NCBI GenBank assembly: GCA_947652605.1
Contig: OX393581.1
Location: 32,482,788-32,546,787 of the forward strand
DNA length: 64,000 nt
Reading direction: 5' to 3'
From: Elmis aenea
Taxonomy: Eukaryota; Arthropoda; Insecta; Coleoptera; Elmidae
Under the pieces are notes generated by a model. The model was not told the origin of the DNA and did no database searches. It saw only the letters and a list, made by a program, of their open reading frames with translations. How positions within the stretch are numbered: the first letter of the stretch is position 1; every line of letters begins with the position of its first letter. Positions 1-13,200 of the stretch are shown here, one piece after another. A program made the translations under genes and the position numbers.

Positions 1-928
1 ATTTTACTTTTGATTTATTATATTTTATTTATATTGATCCCTACACCTACGGGTAGAAGGGAATTTGATTATATATATTTTATTTTAAAACCTATCAAAG
101 ATATTGCATTCTACAGATTTTTTTCTTTAGCCTCCTCACTTTTCAAATTTTTGGTCCAACGTAAACTACATCCTGAATTGTGTATAGAAAATATATTAAT
201 TTTTTAATAAAAATAAAAATAAATAGCTTTTTAAAGTGGAAGTGGTTTAATTAATACAAAAAATCTTAATGAACTATAGCATTTGAGTAATTTAATTTGA
301 AAATTAAAACGAAGTCCAAATTGTTTTCTGTAAGGTCCCTCAATGTCTTCATACTTTTACTTTTTATATATTTATTATATTTGCTTAAATTCGATTGTTT
401 TGTTTTAAAATCGGGAGAATCAAAATAACAAAGTTGTCATAAATTTACAACAGTTTACACGTCAGCTGCAAACGAAGTAAATTTACATCCGCATCTTGTT
501 TATCATTTGTTTCCCAACCTAGAACCAAATTTCCACATTTTAACTTTAGTTGATCTGTTCGTATATTAATCTGAAATTCCGTTTTATTTTTAGGAAAAAT
601 CAATCTGCGCACAGCAATAACGCCATTCAATCTCGAACTATGTCATGTGACCTTTATGTGCACGTATTATGTAGTAGCGTTAAAAATAAATATAGATTCA
701 CTTTCGGTATGCACTTGCCTATAATAAAAGTAACGACAACATGAAACGGAACTCGCCAGACTGCCCACAAATTATTTTTATATTGAACGTCATATGCACA
801 CAACGTTAGGTATACAAAATTCGATGACGGTGGTATCTCGAAATTAATTAATTGTCAAGTTGCCGTTGAAAAACAATTAAAACAGTTGAGTTGTTTTATG
901 ACGACATCTTTGCGTTTTTTAAGGCAAA
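1..928. other. Upstream region of the tetraspanin gene
   Basis: No coding region is supported here. The small open frames are short, lack recognisable motifs and occur in AT-rich sequence. The last part, roughly 780 to 928, is less AT-rich and precedes the proposed non-coding first exon, so it may contain the promoter. I could not identify a TATA box or a convincing initiator. Confidence 0.4.
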
Positions 929-1123
929 ATGTCTATTCAAACTTCGCGATTTTTATGTGTGAGTAATATTTACGCGGGCGTAGTTCGTGAATCAGCGCCT
1001 ACTAATATTTACTAGAGTAAGGCCAAGATTATTGAAATGTGTGATTTTTCGCCAACGCTTCTTATCTCAGTCTCATCTTATTATTTGCAGATGATGGGGT
1101 CGCTTAAAAGAGTCTTCAGATAA
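929..1123 (+). promoter_or_regulatory. Probable upstream ORF in the spliced 5' leader of the tetraspanin
   Basis: An ATG at 929 opens ten codons that run to a good donor (GTGAGT at 959-964). An acceptor (TTTGCAG) precedes 1091. Joining 958 to 1091 keeps the frame, adds ten more codons beginning with two ATGs, and ends at TAA 1121-1123, nine bases before the tetraspanin ATG at 1133. If this leader intron (959-1090) is real, the mRNA carries a 20-codon uORF that could reduce translation of the main ORF. Even without the upstream exon, the two ATGs at 1091 and 1094 and the stop at 1121 remain. The splice is inferred from motifs only. Confidence 0.45.
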
Positions 1124-1132
1124 TTATCGAAG

Positions 1133-1219
1133 ATGGCGCGGAATCGAGGAAGAGATGAAGGCTGTTGTGGCGTCGGTTTCGTCAAGAGTGTTCTTCACAT
1201 ATTCAATGTTTTGTTTCTG
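1133..1219 (+). CDS. CD151-like: Tetraspanin coding exon 1 (residues 1-29)
   Basis: This exon encodes the cytosolic N-terminus, starting MARNRGRDEGCC, and the first half of TM1. The cysteine pair next to the membrane is a typical tetraspanin palmitoylation site. The donor is GTAAGT at 1220 and the exon ends in phase 0. Confidence 0.9.
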
Positions 1220-4200
1220 GTAAGTCCGTATTGTGTTTTTGGTGCAGTGGTCGTTCAACTTTTAATATAATGTTGTGTGGCGCTTTGCTTTTATTCTATT
1301 CTATACACGCCTACGGGTTTCTCATAGTTTTTGATGAATAATTCGGTCTATCGTACTGACTAAGCATGATAATGAATTATGACTGTAGTATAGTGAATTA
1401 TAGGGCATGTTACCTAAATGAGTCAGTAAAAGTTATTGTCTTTTGCTAAGGGCGGTAGGGTCTAAAAAATGATATGAATGTGGTACACACAATGCTCACG
1501 TGCGTTTAATTTTATTAAATTCTTTTGTAACGTAATTTATTTTTCTTGTTTGTAGCTCCGGTTATCACTCATCACCTACTTTTTAAATAATGTTATGAAT
1601 TTGGAATGCGAGTTATGCTTCTATATGGGCCGTCTATTTCTGTATAATGTCCTTCATTTAATTAACACCGGAGATGGGGAGAAACATTAAAAATGTTGAT
1701 TATTGTTCACTAAATATTATACATGATATAAAAAAAATCGTTTAAGTTTATAAATCAGCAAATTTACGCAGAATTACATGGAAATGTATTGCTATATAAA
1801 ACAACAACTATTATTGCCAATCTTTTCAAAAATTGCAATTTTGGCTAATTTATTAAACGATATTTAACTCTTCAAATGTAATGTTAGTAATTTAGCTGAT
1901 TCTTTAACTTCTATAATAAAAAAGTTTACTATGTAACGAGATACATTTTTGCTATCCTGTACAGGGTGGTCCAAATTAATAGTCAAGATAGAGAAACGGT
2001 TAAACTACCAAAAATGTGCAGTTTTTTGAGACACACTCCGAACCGTTTTTAAAAATATTCTATCATTTCCGGGTTTTGATTTTCTTAAAGAAAAACTGTT
2101 TTTTGTTATATTTATAATGTGTCATACTCCCTTTTTATCGAAAAAGTTTTTGAAGATTTTTTTTAGATATTTTTATGTAGATTTTGATAGTATCAAAAAA
2201 AATTACACTCACCGTTAAAAAGTTATGACACAAAGTCACCTTTTTTTAAATAGAAGCTATAGTTGGCTGTGCCCTATTTAAATTCCTTATTTTTTCCTTT
2301 TCCAAATATATAAGGGTTTATGTATTTATTTTACGCAAGTTACGAAGGTTTTTTAGATTTTTTTTAAGAAAATCATGGTAAAAACTGCTCAAAACGTATA
2401 TCTTTTTAATCGTCACATTTAGAAAAAGTTGTAAATAGATAATTTTTAGGTAATTTTACGTAATTATGATAAAGCTACTGATATTTTTTAAGTGAAACGA
2501 TAAGCAATATACAAACCAACTTCAATGACAACCATTGTGGCTTGTAGGCTAATGAAAAATATGATTATTTCTGATTTCATTGACACATGGATTGTTAAAT
2601 TATGTGTAGTATTTTGTGTTTGTTTAAAAAGAATAATGTAGTAGTATAAAACTTAAAAAAAACATGTTTCAGTTTGAAAATAAATGTTTGTCTTTATTTA
2701 TTAAATAACCCGACAACCCTACTATATTAATGCCCAAAATATGAAAAAATATTTAAAATTTTAGTTTAGTTCGTAAAGAAATAATTACATGCTATTATGT
2801 TACTATGTGTGTGATAAAAATATACCCATGTGAAGCTACTACCATTGCTTTTTTAAGAACATATAAAAAATTGAGTAAGAGATAAAAGACACATTTTTTT
2901 CATTATGAAATAGTCTTGATTTTTCAAAGTAGGTACATTATACACTTTTATTTCTATCAAAAAATAATAAAACTGCATATAAGATATTTTATTTCAATGA
3001 AATTTAAAAAAAAATCTTTCTTACTGAGCTACAGCCAGCTGTGGTGGTCACTGAAAAAATATAAACGTGGTTTGTAAATATATTAGTAACCACTTAACTT
3101 AAACAAATATTGGTGTCCTAATCACAATCTACCTAAAATTATCCACTAACAATTTTTCTTGTCGTAGTTAAAAAGATATTTGTGGTCAAAAAGTCCAGTT
3201 TTCTTAGTTGGCAACACTGGTTTTATTTTTGAACGTCATTAGTTTTTTTTTTGTAGTTATGTACAATTTTGTTAATTGAACCGATTATTAAGGTAGAAAC
3301 ACATTTTTATCACGCCATTCACCTCGCGTGAGCTCATGCTTCCGTTAAATGTGTGAGGCGAGTAAGACATTAAAAATCTCTTTTTGTGCGATCGTACTAG
3401 AAACAGCTGTTTGACGGACGCGTTAGCAACCATAAAGTACTGCATTACCGGCCCTCTCCTTAGCAACGGCCGTAAAAGTTACTTTTCAGGCCGTTACCCT
3501 TAGCAACGGCCGAAAAAGTAACTTTTACGGCCGTTGCTAAGGAGAGGGCCGGTAATACAGTACATACGCCGTCATCTGTCAGTGACAGAATGTGATGTAG
3601 TTTCTAACCTATAATTTTGAAAATTACTAAAAATTTAAATTGTTTTTAATTCGATCGCACAAAAAATGCAATATGCACCTCGGCCAAAACGTACTTTTTG
3701 GCCTTGATACATAAATAACTATTTTTTCGCTCTCACATTTGATTAAAACGTAAGCTGACGTGACGTGCTAATAACGTCTTTCTACCTTTAAACTTTAAGG
3801 CCCTATTGCATAAAAGTTGAACCTGGGATTAACCCCGGGGTTAAACCACGTTAACCCTAGAACTAGGCAATATCGCCGCATAGTTGGCGCTGATGTTGCC
3901 TAGATTTGGGGATTAACTCGTAAGTATTTTAACACCAGTGTTACTTTGTGCAATCGGGCCGGCCTTAAGGCCCGATTGCTTAAAATGACTCATAAATCAT
4001 TTCAGAGTTAATCGTGAGACTAGCAAAGGAAACTCGTGCAAAATTTCTAGATTAACTTAACTTGCGATGTGAAGTGCCTTATGCAATCGAGTCTATTATA
4101 AATACAAAGTTAACAATGTAACGGGGTAGATGATGTTCATCTTTCTCTGTTTCATTGATACGAAAAATTGGCAAATCAAACCGATGATTTTTTTTTGTTT

Positions 4201-7200
4201 ATTCGCATCTGTAAAGAATTAAAACATTTTGTATTGGACTGTATCGCATTTAGATCTCTTTCAGTATGAAAATACCTATTTTAACAGATATAAAAGCGCT
4301 ATTAGCAAATAATGTGCTGGATTTTTTATTTATGTCGTTGTGGCTATAGGCTAAAGTCATTAGCAAAATAATACTGAAACAGTTTAATTATAAATAATTA
4401 AAAAAGGTAGGTTTTTATTGCATATGTAGAACATCAGATCGTAATTTTTTGTTATTTCTCCAGTTACAAGTCGCAACTAAGCTGACAAGTAGAATACAGA
4501 TTGGCAATTCTTTCACTTTCAGGTAATTCTTTCCACATTTCCTATTTTTATTGTCTTCAACTACAATGCACAGTTTTTGTGAAGCACTTGGTCTTAAATA
4601 AGACTCAGTTCGTGATATTTTACAGACGTTTACGGTCACGAAATGCATAATGCATAGAGGATTTTTCAAGTTGTCACACCCTCGGCCTCGTAAAAATAAA
4701 ATTATGCGCGACATTATTAAGTTAATGATGTTTTAAAATTATAGTTGTCAAGTTGAATGCAGTGCACGTAATGGTAGAGCATTTGCGAGTCAGTACCTAC
4801 CTATTATTTTAAATGCACCGAGGATGCTAGCACGAATTGTGCACTTAAATGTGAAAATTTGACAAATGACTGCCGTCGAACACCCACGCTAAACGGTAAT
4901 TAGAAAATGATACAGAGATAATGCAACATTCAGCGAACTCTGACCACTTAGTGAATGACACATCACCAAAGTGCATGATCCGTATAACTTCTTTATATTT
5001 CGTTTAAAGCTTAGCGGAGTTTGTAATAAAATCCAGGGGTTTGGAGCGGAGCTCGGAGCTGGAGCACGGAGCAGTGGAGCAATATGGGTTTTTGCCCGGA
5101 GCAGGAGCGGAGCCCGGAGCAAATAATTTTGATTGCTCCACTGCTCCAGTTTATTATGTAAAAATTTAAAAAAAAAAAACCTTTTTTCTTTTTTTCAACG
5201 TTTGAAGATCAATAATCTGTTTTTTCAAACATTTTTTTAACTTCACTTGTTTGTTAGGGCCAAATATTGTTATTTTTGACTAACTTCTGCATATCCGATA
5301 AAATTAAAACTTTGTTTTTAAAATCAATTTTTTTTTATCAAAAAACTTGTTTTAAAAATGTTAACAATATTTGGAGCATGGAGCGGAGCTGGAGCAGGCA
5401 TTTTGATGCCGGAGCGGAGCTGGAGCGGAGCAATTAAAAAATTGGACTGCTCCAAACCCCTGATAAAATCGCTTTTGATAAGACCACTTTGTTTATTTCA
5501 TAAAGTAATACAAGCAGTGCTATAACTAGGATTTTAGGCAGCTATGTTCATGTCCATGTAGGTAAACTAGGTACCTATCTATATAACGCGCCTTAAAGAA
5601 AAAGAAACTGTTTATTTAATACAAAAATATGTAACTGAAATATTACCTTATTTGAAAATAAAAATTACAGTTAATAATTAACAACTGGTGTAATTATTTA
5701 AAATTAAATTAAGACTTGCCTTTTGTGTACAAATTCATGACATCGTTAAAATCTGTTTTAACAAATAAATCGCTTCCGACTGATGTTGAAATTTAAACTA
5801 TGTATGTATACAACCTATTTTGATCCATTGTAAAGCGCAAATAATTGTTTAACACCTTTTAACTTACTGAAACTCCTCTCACACCTGATAATATCGTAAA
5901 AGGTAAAGTGAGCTTTTTTTAAGCAAATGCCTTATCCGGGTTGAACTTTCCACCTAATATTTGGAAATGGTGCAGACATTTTTAATTATTACAATTTATT
6001 TGAGCTATTGTAATTATTTCGCTAAAAATAATCAAAATCATTCATTCGTGATCAATTTTAACTTTATAGATGATCTAAATTAGAGGTTCCCAACCGTTTT
6101 CTTGCATTGACTGTCTACAAAAAAGTTCTTTCCAATCGACCCCCTTAGAACTTTTTATGTTATTTGCTAATATTTTGCGTAATGTATCAACTGAATTCTA
6201 AAAAAAATAAGTTTTTAAAATGATAAAGAAATAAATTTATTGGATAACGTTTTTTAACAACAATTTTATTTATTAATGTAGAAAACGTAAATTATATAAC
6301 ATAATAGAACCGAACACATGATTGCTAAAATTCTTATTATTTGAAAATTATTTGTAATTTTCTAAAACAGTACAATAAGTATCTGACTTGGCCATCGACC
6401 CCTCGATTCCTTGATCCCTTTCAAAAACCCATCGATCTAAGGCGGTTTAAAATAACCCTGTTGGCAATCCCTGAATTAAATAATATTTTTTTTATTTATT
6501 GAATTTTAAATACTTAATTTTATTTAATTTTTCACTTGCTGAAAAATATCATCTTTATTATCAATCAATTACTAAATGTATCAAACGGATTAGTCTAAAA
6601 ATCATATTTCTCATCTTGAATCAACAATGGTTTAAGAAACTGAGTTTAAACTAATAATTAGCAAGTACTTTTCTCATGACCAGGGCGTTTCTCAAGTCAC
6701 CATTGCACATTACAAAACATTACTAAGCTAAAATTTGATAAAATTCTACAGATAGAGTGTGTCCGCTGTCCGAAGTTCAAGGGGAAATTTCTAAATCGTA
6801 AGAGACGCAAAACTAATTAAATAGGTCAATTGTTCTGTTTTATAAAATGGACTTTTTTACTTTAAGAATTGTAATAGGTACTCTAGATCAGTTTCTCCAA
6901 AGTGGGGTACGCGAGTCGATACTTGGCGGTCTGTCAGGCTGCTAATCAGAAGTTCGCACTATAAATTTGTTTTGTCTTACAGCTCGAGTTCTGTACCATA
7001 CTTTTTCTACGACCACATAATATATACGATTTTATCCTCGATTTTATCGGCCTCTTGGCTGATAGTTAATTGTCAATTAAGACGCAAGTCTACTTTGATA
7101 ATTTCCAAAAAACGCTATTCTTTCCTTACCTTACCATACGTCAGGCTGCTAATCAGGGGTTAGCACTATAACTTTTTTCTGTCTTAGGGTACGCGATCAA

Positions 7201-10200
7201 AAAATTTTGGAGACCGCTGCAGATAAATCGAAATTAGCCTATATGTATTACATATGCCCGTTGCAGTTGTTGATAAAAAAAATCTTGTTTAGGAAGAAGT
7301 TACACGTTATGCGGTATTTGCATAGCGAAATTCATTTGTTTAACATTAAGATATTTTTTTAAGTGATAGCTACATTATTTTGATACAGAGTTTTGAAGCC
7401 CTTAGTTATTTTCACTTTTAACCTACTTATTATAATATGCTGGATAAAATTTCTTGATATTACGTTTTATTTATAAAGTGTTAGAAAAAAAAGTCTCATT
7501 AAAATATTTTGAGGCTCTATGCATTTACTTAATAAATATATTTATTTTGCGCGCAAGTTTCTCAAACGGGCACTGTTGCTCCTCGTAGGCGGTGTAATTC
7601 ATATAATAAACACGTGTCGATTAATTTGCATATCGTTTTAAATACATTTTTTATTTAATATGTTTTCAATAAACACGATAATATCAATCACGCTTTAAGA
7701 ACAAAGCGATCGACGTCATATAAATAAAATGCACGTCCATAAAGTTCTCACGCGTTCGGGGTTTGGAGACACACCCATGTGGGGGTTGATAAAGCAGGTT
7801 ACCGTTGTCAAAAAAGCATACGATCAAGCAGTCCCTGGGCTATTACATAATAAGTCCACCCACGTGGTCGCGCGAGAAACAAATGTGATCTTTTGTTATT
7901 GTCTCAGCTGGAGCGCCTCTGTTGTAACACATACTTTACGGAAAATATTATGTACAGGTACACGTATTTCCAATAAGTTATTTCTACAGCAATGAAATGT
8001 CGCGTATGTTAATCGTAAAAAATTTAAACGAATTCATTTTCTGTTTTTGGAAGATTTATTTTATCTTCTATGCAAATAACAGGATAGGCTGAAATCACTC
8101 GCATATTTTTCTTATCGTTTGTGTGTGTTGATTTTTTTCACTTATGAAAATTAATTAAGGAAGTATACAAGTAGGTACTGTTTTAAATACGGTTGTAGTA
8201 ATGCTTACAAAATATATAACGCATATCATCTAGCGTGTATTATTTTCAATATTTAGATTATGATTTGAAGTAGGTACAAGAAAAGTAAACATTGAAACGT
8301 TAAGTAATTACACTGATTTACAGGGTGTCCACCTAGTGCGTGTTTCCTTCAGATCTGGTTTACTATTTAAGTATTCAAAGTAAAACAAAAATTTTAGGGC
8401 AATTTTTCCTGGAGATCATGAATTACACATAACCTTAAATTATTTTCAGCTATATCGAGTGTTTTGTTTTCGCGCACCAGTATGTAAGTGTTTTATTTTA
8501 AACACAACACCCTGTTTATTTTATATTCCTTATTAAATTTGTGTTCAAGAATGCTTTTTTGGGGTCTAAAATCAATCGTTTTTAGGTTATTAACGTTTTT
8601 TTGAAAATAATGACGATAACAGATCTTTAACAAAATATTCATATTAAGCGATTTAATAAAACCAGTGTAAAATATCTTGAAAGTTACGTTAACAATATTC
8701 TTGTAGTGCCTTCTGAATAGTTTAACTTTTTAAATAATATAAACAAGAAAAAAAATTATAAGGTCCTGTATTTGTCCACATTTTCGGGTAGATAATTTAA
8801 TTGTCTTTGAAAACAATATAGGCGTTCTACGTGTAAAACTATAATATTTCTCGAATTATTGCTGTTTTAATGATAATTTATAGGTAATAATGCACTATTT
8901 GATATAAATAAAATAGTAGGCTTTAATAAAATTGTAAAACCAAACACCAGAGTAGGGGAGGGTGGGGCAAGGTGACGTACGGGGCAAGTTGACGATCTTG
9001 GTTTTTAATACCATGTACTACTACATGCCAACATGCGCTTACCCTATAGTAACCCAATTTTTATAACCTATCTATAGCCTTGTTGCAACATTCGCCAATA
9101 AATGGCACTGCTATCAATTGCAGGCGAGCTACAACAGAACATGATATTCCCAGGATGCTGATGTAAAATTATTGGTGTAAAATATAAAGATTTTCGCAAG
9201 TACACAAGCTAAGAACCGACTTTTTCCTCATTTGTTACATATTATAGACTGCTAGAATTGTGTCGATGTCTCACAATATGTTCAATTATCGATAACGCGT
9301 TTAAGATATTTAAAAAAAAATAAAAGTTAACTCGGGGGCAAGTTGGCGGAGGCAAGATGACGAATTCATCAAGTTGCCCCATTGTTACATCAACTTGCCC
9401 CTAGATGATTACAATGGTACTTGGGAAAATGTAGCTGACTCTTGCAGATGGTAAGAAACTATGTCAAAAAGACTGATCGCCGATCCTGGTCGGACGATGC
9501 CTTCATTATAGCACTTCATGCTGTCGAGGAAGACTTAAAAACTATCGTTAATAAAAGTTTTGCGAACAAGCTTTACTTTTTAGTTGTTAATCTTTAATTG
9601 TAGGTATGTGCTTAGCTGGTTTGTTTTGAATGTATTCTTGTTTTATTTTCGAACGCTGTTGTATCACAGACACATCGTAAGCTATTTTGTAATCGTCGGG
9701 ACCATTATAGAGATTATGATAACACTTAACACTACCGTATGTGCGCTTTTCGATAACGTAACATAAAATCGACGTAAGTCGGTTTGTTTATTATTACCTT
9801 TTTTATTTGGTATTATCAACAGGAGTTATATTTTAAGTGCATGCATTGAAATTTCGAAACTGGAATAACAATTTTTGTTTAATAAGTTTGTAGGTTATCT
9901 TTGTTATTAAATAATTATTGAAAAAATTGCAAGATATATAAGTTATATTGTTGCCCAAGCGTAAGTCGTCGGTAAATAGAGTGACCAGAACATTAAATGA
10001 AAATAAATTCGTAGCAACTCTTATAAATTCTGGTATTATGAGTTTAGGTAACTTTGCTGTTCAGGATAACATTCAGAGCCAGTCCTAGGGTTTGCGGGAC
10101 CGTGTACGAAAATAAATGCGGGGCCGGATATTTTCATAAAGGGCTAAGAAATGAGGACTTGGAGCTTCTTTTTTTTAGGTCACCAGGCTGTTTTCTTTTT

Positions 10201-13200
10201 TATTATCGCACAAGGCCCCGCAAACCCTAAACGGCTAGCGCAGGGCCGGTGTAGGCGTGGGGCCGTGTGCGGTGCACACTCTGCACACTCCTATATCCGG
10301 CCCTGATAACATTACTCTACCCTGATGGAAACGCAGTGTTGTTTATTATTTAAAATTCATATTTACAATGCAAAATTAACCACATGGTTAGCCTGCCATG
10401 AAAATAAGCAATATCAAAAAATGAAAATTGCTTAAACGCAAACATAATATCATATATCTATAATGCAATTGATGTATCTAAAAAAAAAACTAAAAATATT
10501 GTTCCTTATGCGTATGAAAAAGTTTGTGGTTATAATATAAAATATTAATTTAAAAAAATGTGGTTATAAATAAATAATGATTTTGTAGTAGGAGTGGTTA
10601 ACAGATGACAGAAATTTCTTAGTTGTTTTAATTTCGTTAAAATGGGTAATAATTTTTGTAGTCATTGTTAATTACAGATTTTTTTATCTGTAAAAATTTA
10701 AATAGCATTGCCTTTAATTTAAAAAAAAACACACACACACAATCAACAGCAAAAACGATGGTTCAGTCTTTTACTTACTACTATAGTTACTCCAGTTGCA
10801 TTAAAGAGAGTCAACGAAAGATTTATTTTAACTCCGTTTGTTAATGGAGGTCAATCATTCTAGTATTTAATACTGGAACAATTATTTATGTAAAAATAAG
10901 GCAATTTAAAACTGATTTTAAAGTATGGGCTAAAGATATTCAATTTGTATATGACTGACCACTGACCACCTAAATAATTTTCATTATTTTATAAAAATAT
11001 TGATCAAATAAACCTTACAAATTTCTGCCAATTTTAACATAAATTTTGTGTAAAACGGAATATTAATAAAAGTTGCACTTTACAATAATGTAACTATAAC
11101 AATCTTCGTTTTACTTGAACATGAATTATTTAAAATTAAATTATGCAGCTTATCATAGTTTTTGCAAAAACAATGAGCAACAGAAAAAATGTAAATATAT
11201 CTGTGAATTAATTTTTACTAGTCAAAATCGCCGTATGTTAAAAAAAAACTTTTTATATTTTACACCTAATTGATCTAATTGTATGTATCGCTAAATAACA
11301 TTTAGTTAAGAGATAAAACAAAAAAAAAGGATTAGATGTGTTTGAAATTCTTTATACTTGTCCAATTAAAAAAGTTGTAACGGACTTCGGTAAATAAAGC
11401 AGAAACTGTTTAGATTAAAATTCTTTGCTGATTGAGTTCATGTTCCGATAAAACGAGGAATTTATAATGTACAAGTTTAATACAGTCGTGTTTTATTAAA
11501 ATAAGTACTTTTTTTTAGAGATATGTTAGAGCAATTAATTGGAGTGTTATGTGCAAGTTTTCGTTTTCCATTTTGTTTCACAATGGAAGACGATTATTAT
11601 TTTTTCCATGGCAACGTTAATTTTTATCTAATGTTACGCAATTTTTAAGTTAAATTGGCTACTTTTGTGAATTAAATAATAAAATATTGCCACCACTGTG
11701 AAGAGAAAAATATATGCCTTATATTTAGGCGATTAAGACTGTCATTAAAAAAAAGTACATTATAAATACAAAGTTTATCACTATTTTATAGAAAATTTCC
11801 TTCACCTGTCAAATTTGCGTTTTCAACCAATCACCAATCCTAAATCTTCTAGAGACTACCAATAGGATCATTATTACACGGTAATAATTTTACATTCCCC
11901 TGTCACATGTTGATCCTCCTGTGAATTTGCGTTTTTGACCAATAACAAACTCAAATTTCCTAGAAACTACCAATAAACATAATCATACACTGATAATATC
12001 CTTTTCGCAATTAACAGATTTTCATGCATTTATTGGTCGTTTCTAAGAAATCTAACTTTGTGATTGGTCGAAAATATAAATTTGGAGAGGGAATTAAATA
12101 TTTTGGTCTTGATAATTTTTTGACGAATTTCGGTGACCAGTAGCGTTACTTTAATATAGATTAAACCACACCTCTGACGCACCAGGCACCACTCTGACAG
12201 TACTTGTAAAATTTGACATAAAATACATTTAATATGACAGGTAGGTTAGGTGTAGGAAATTTTCTGACAAAATATTACTCGTGCATTGCAAATAATTGAT
12301 AATTTCTAACAAATCTTCACTCATGCAAGTCGAATCAGAAACAATCAGTTCAACTTACATTCGGGCATATTTACCAAAAATTACCGATAATTTTCAATGC
12401 ACTTGTTATAGGTATTATCTACTACTGAAAACAAAATTCAGCAAGTTTTTTTTTGACATTTTTGGTAATTAGGAGTATAAGTTAAGTTGTCTGCTGTTGT
12501 TTAAGCAACTAATTTAAATGTTTTGTTTCAGTTTGCTGGAGTGGGGGTATTAGGTATTGCAGTATGGACGATATTGACTAAATACGAATATGTCACGTTA
12601 TTAACGACGGTGACTTACCCCATGATAACATATTTTTTGTTAACTGCTGGTGGACTGGTTCTTCTCGTAGCTTTTCTTGGATGTTGCGCGGTGTGTAAAG
12701 AACATCGTCCCTTGTTAATATTTGTAAGTATAATTATTGTTTAATATGAAATGGTTACTCAATCATTATACTCAATATCGACAATGAAGTTTCCCTTTTG
12801 GGTGTTTATTTCACGTGCCGTACCTAATGTACAGAATTAGTTGATCTATATTAATTATCTCTTAAAAATGCAAATTGCTCCACATTATAGTATTATCCAG
12901 TTGTGGGCTATAGCGGACTTGCGGGGCTCCTGTTTAACTTTCTGAAAATAAACGTTAAATTGGCGGTAAACAAGTTTTAATTTTTATAAAAATTATATTT
13001 ACGTAGAACATAAATCGGAGCTTTTTTTATAATACAATACTGGGTGTAAACTAAATTGGGCTCACTATTTTTCATGTTTTAATTTAAACAAGTTAAATTT
13101 TAGACATGATAATTATGTGCAAAAAAAACAATCCGAACATATGCACACTTTTACATCATTTCCGGTTGCGACGGAAATTGTCGACGTTTAATTATTTCAA

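Larger units (their letters stand above)
1220..12531 (+). other. Tetraspanin intron 1 (11.3 kb), rich in transposon remnants
   Basis: This phase 0 intron holds MITEs at 3381-3725, 3799-3964, 3969-4091, 5034-5462 and 10074-10305, weaker hAT-like ends at 6080-6474 and 6891-7220, a pogo remnant at 8953-9573, a foldback at 11815-12090, and fragments beginning CAGGGTG near 1963 and 8321. No additional gene was recognised. A comparatively GC-rich stretch at 7555-7995 is not explained by any repeat I can see. Confidence 0.7.

Noticed and set aside
4415..4714. 99-codon open frame on the - strand
   Set aside because: No recognisable domain, no splice context, and it lies in tetraspanin intron 1 among repeats; a chance frame.
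7729..7995. 88-codon open frame
   Set aside because: No domain, signal or coding-like bias visible; kept only as part of a possible regulatory island.
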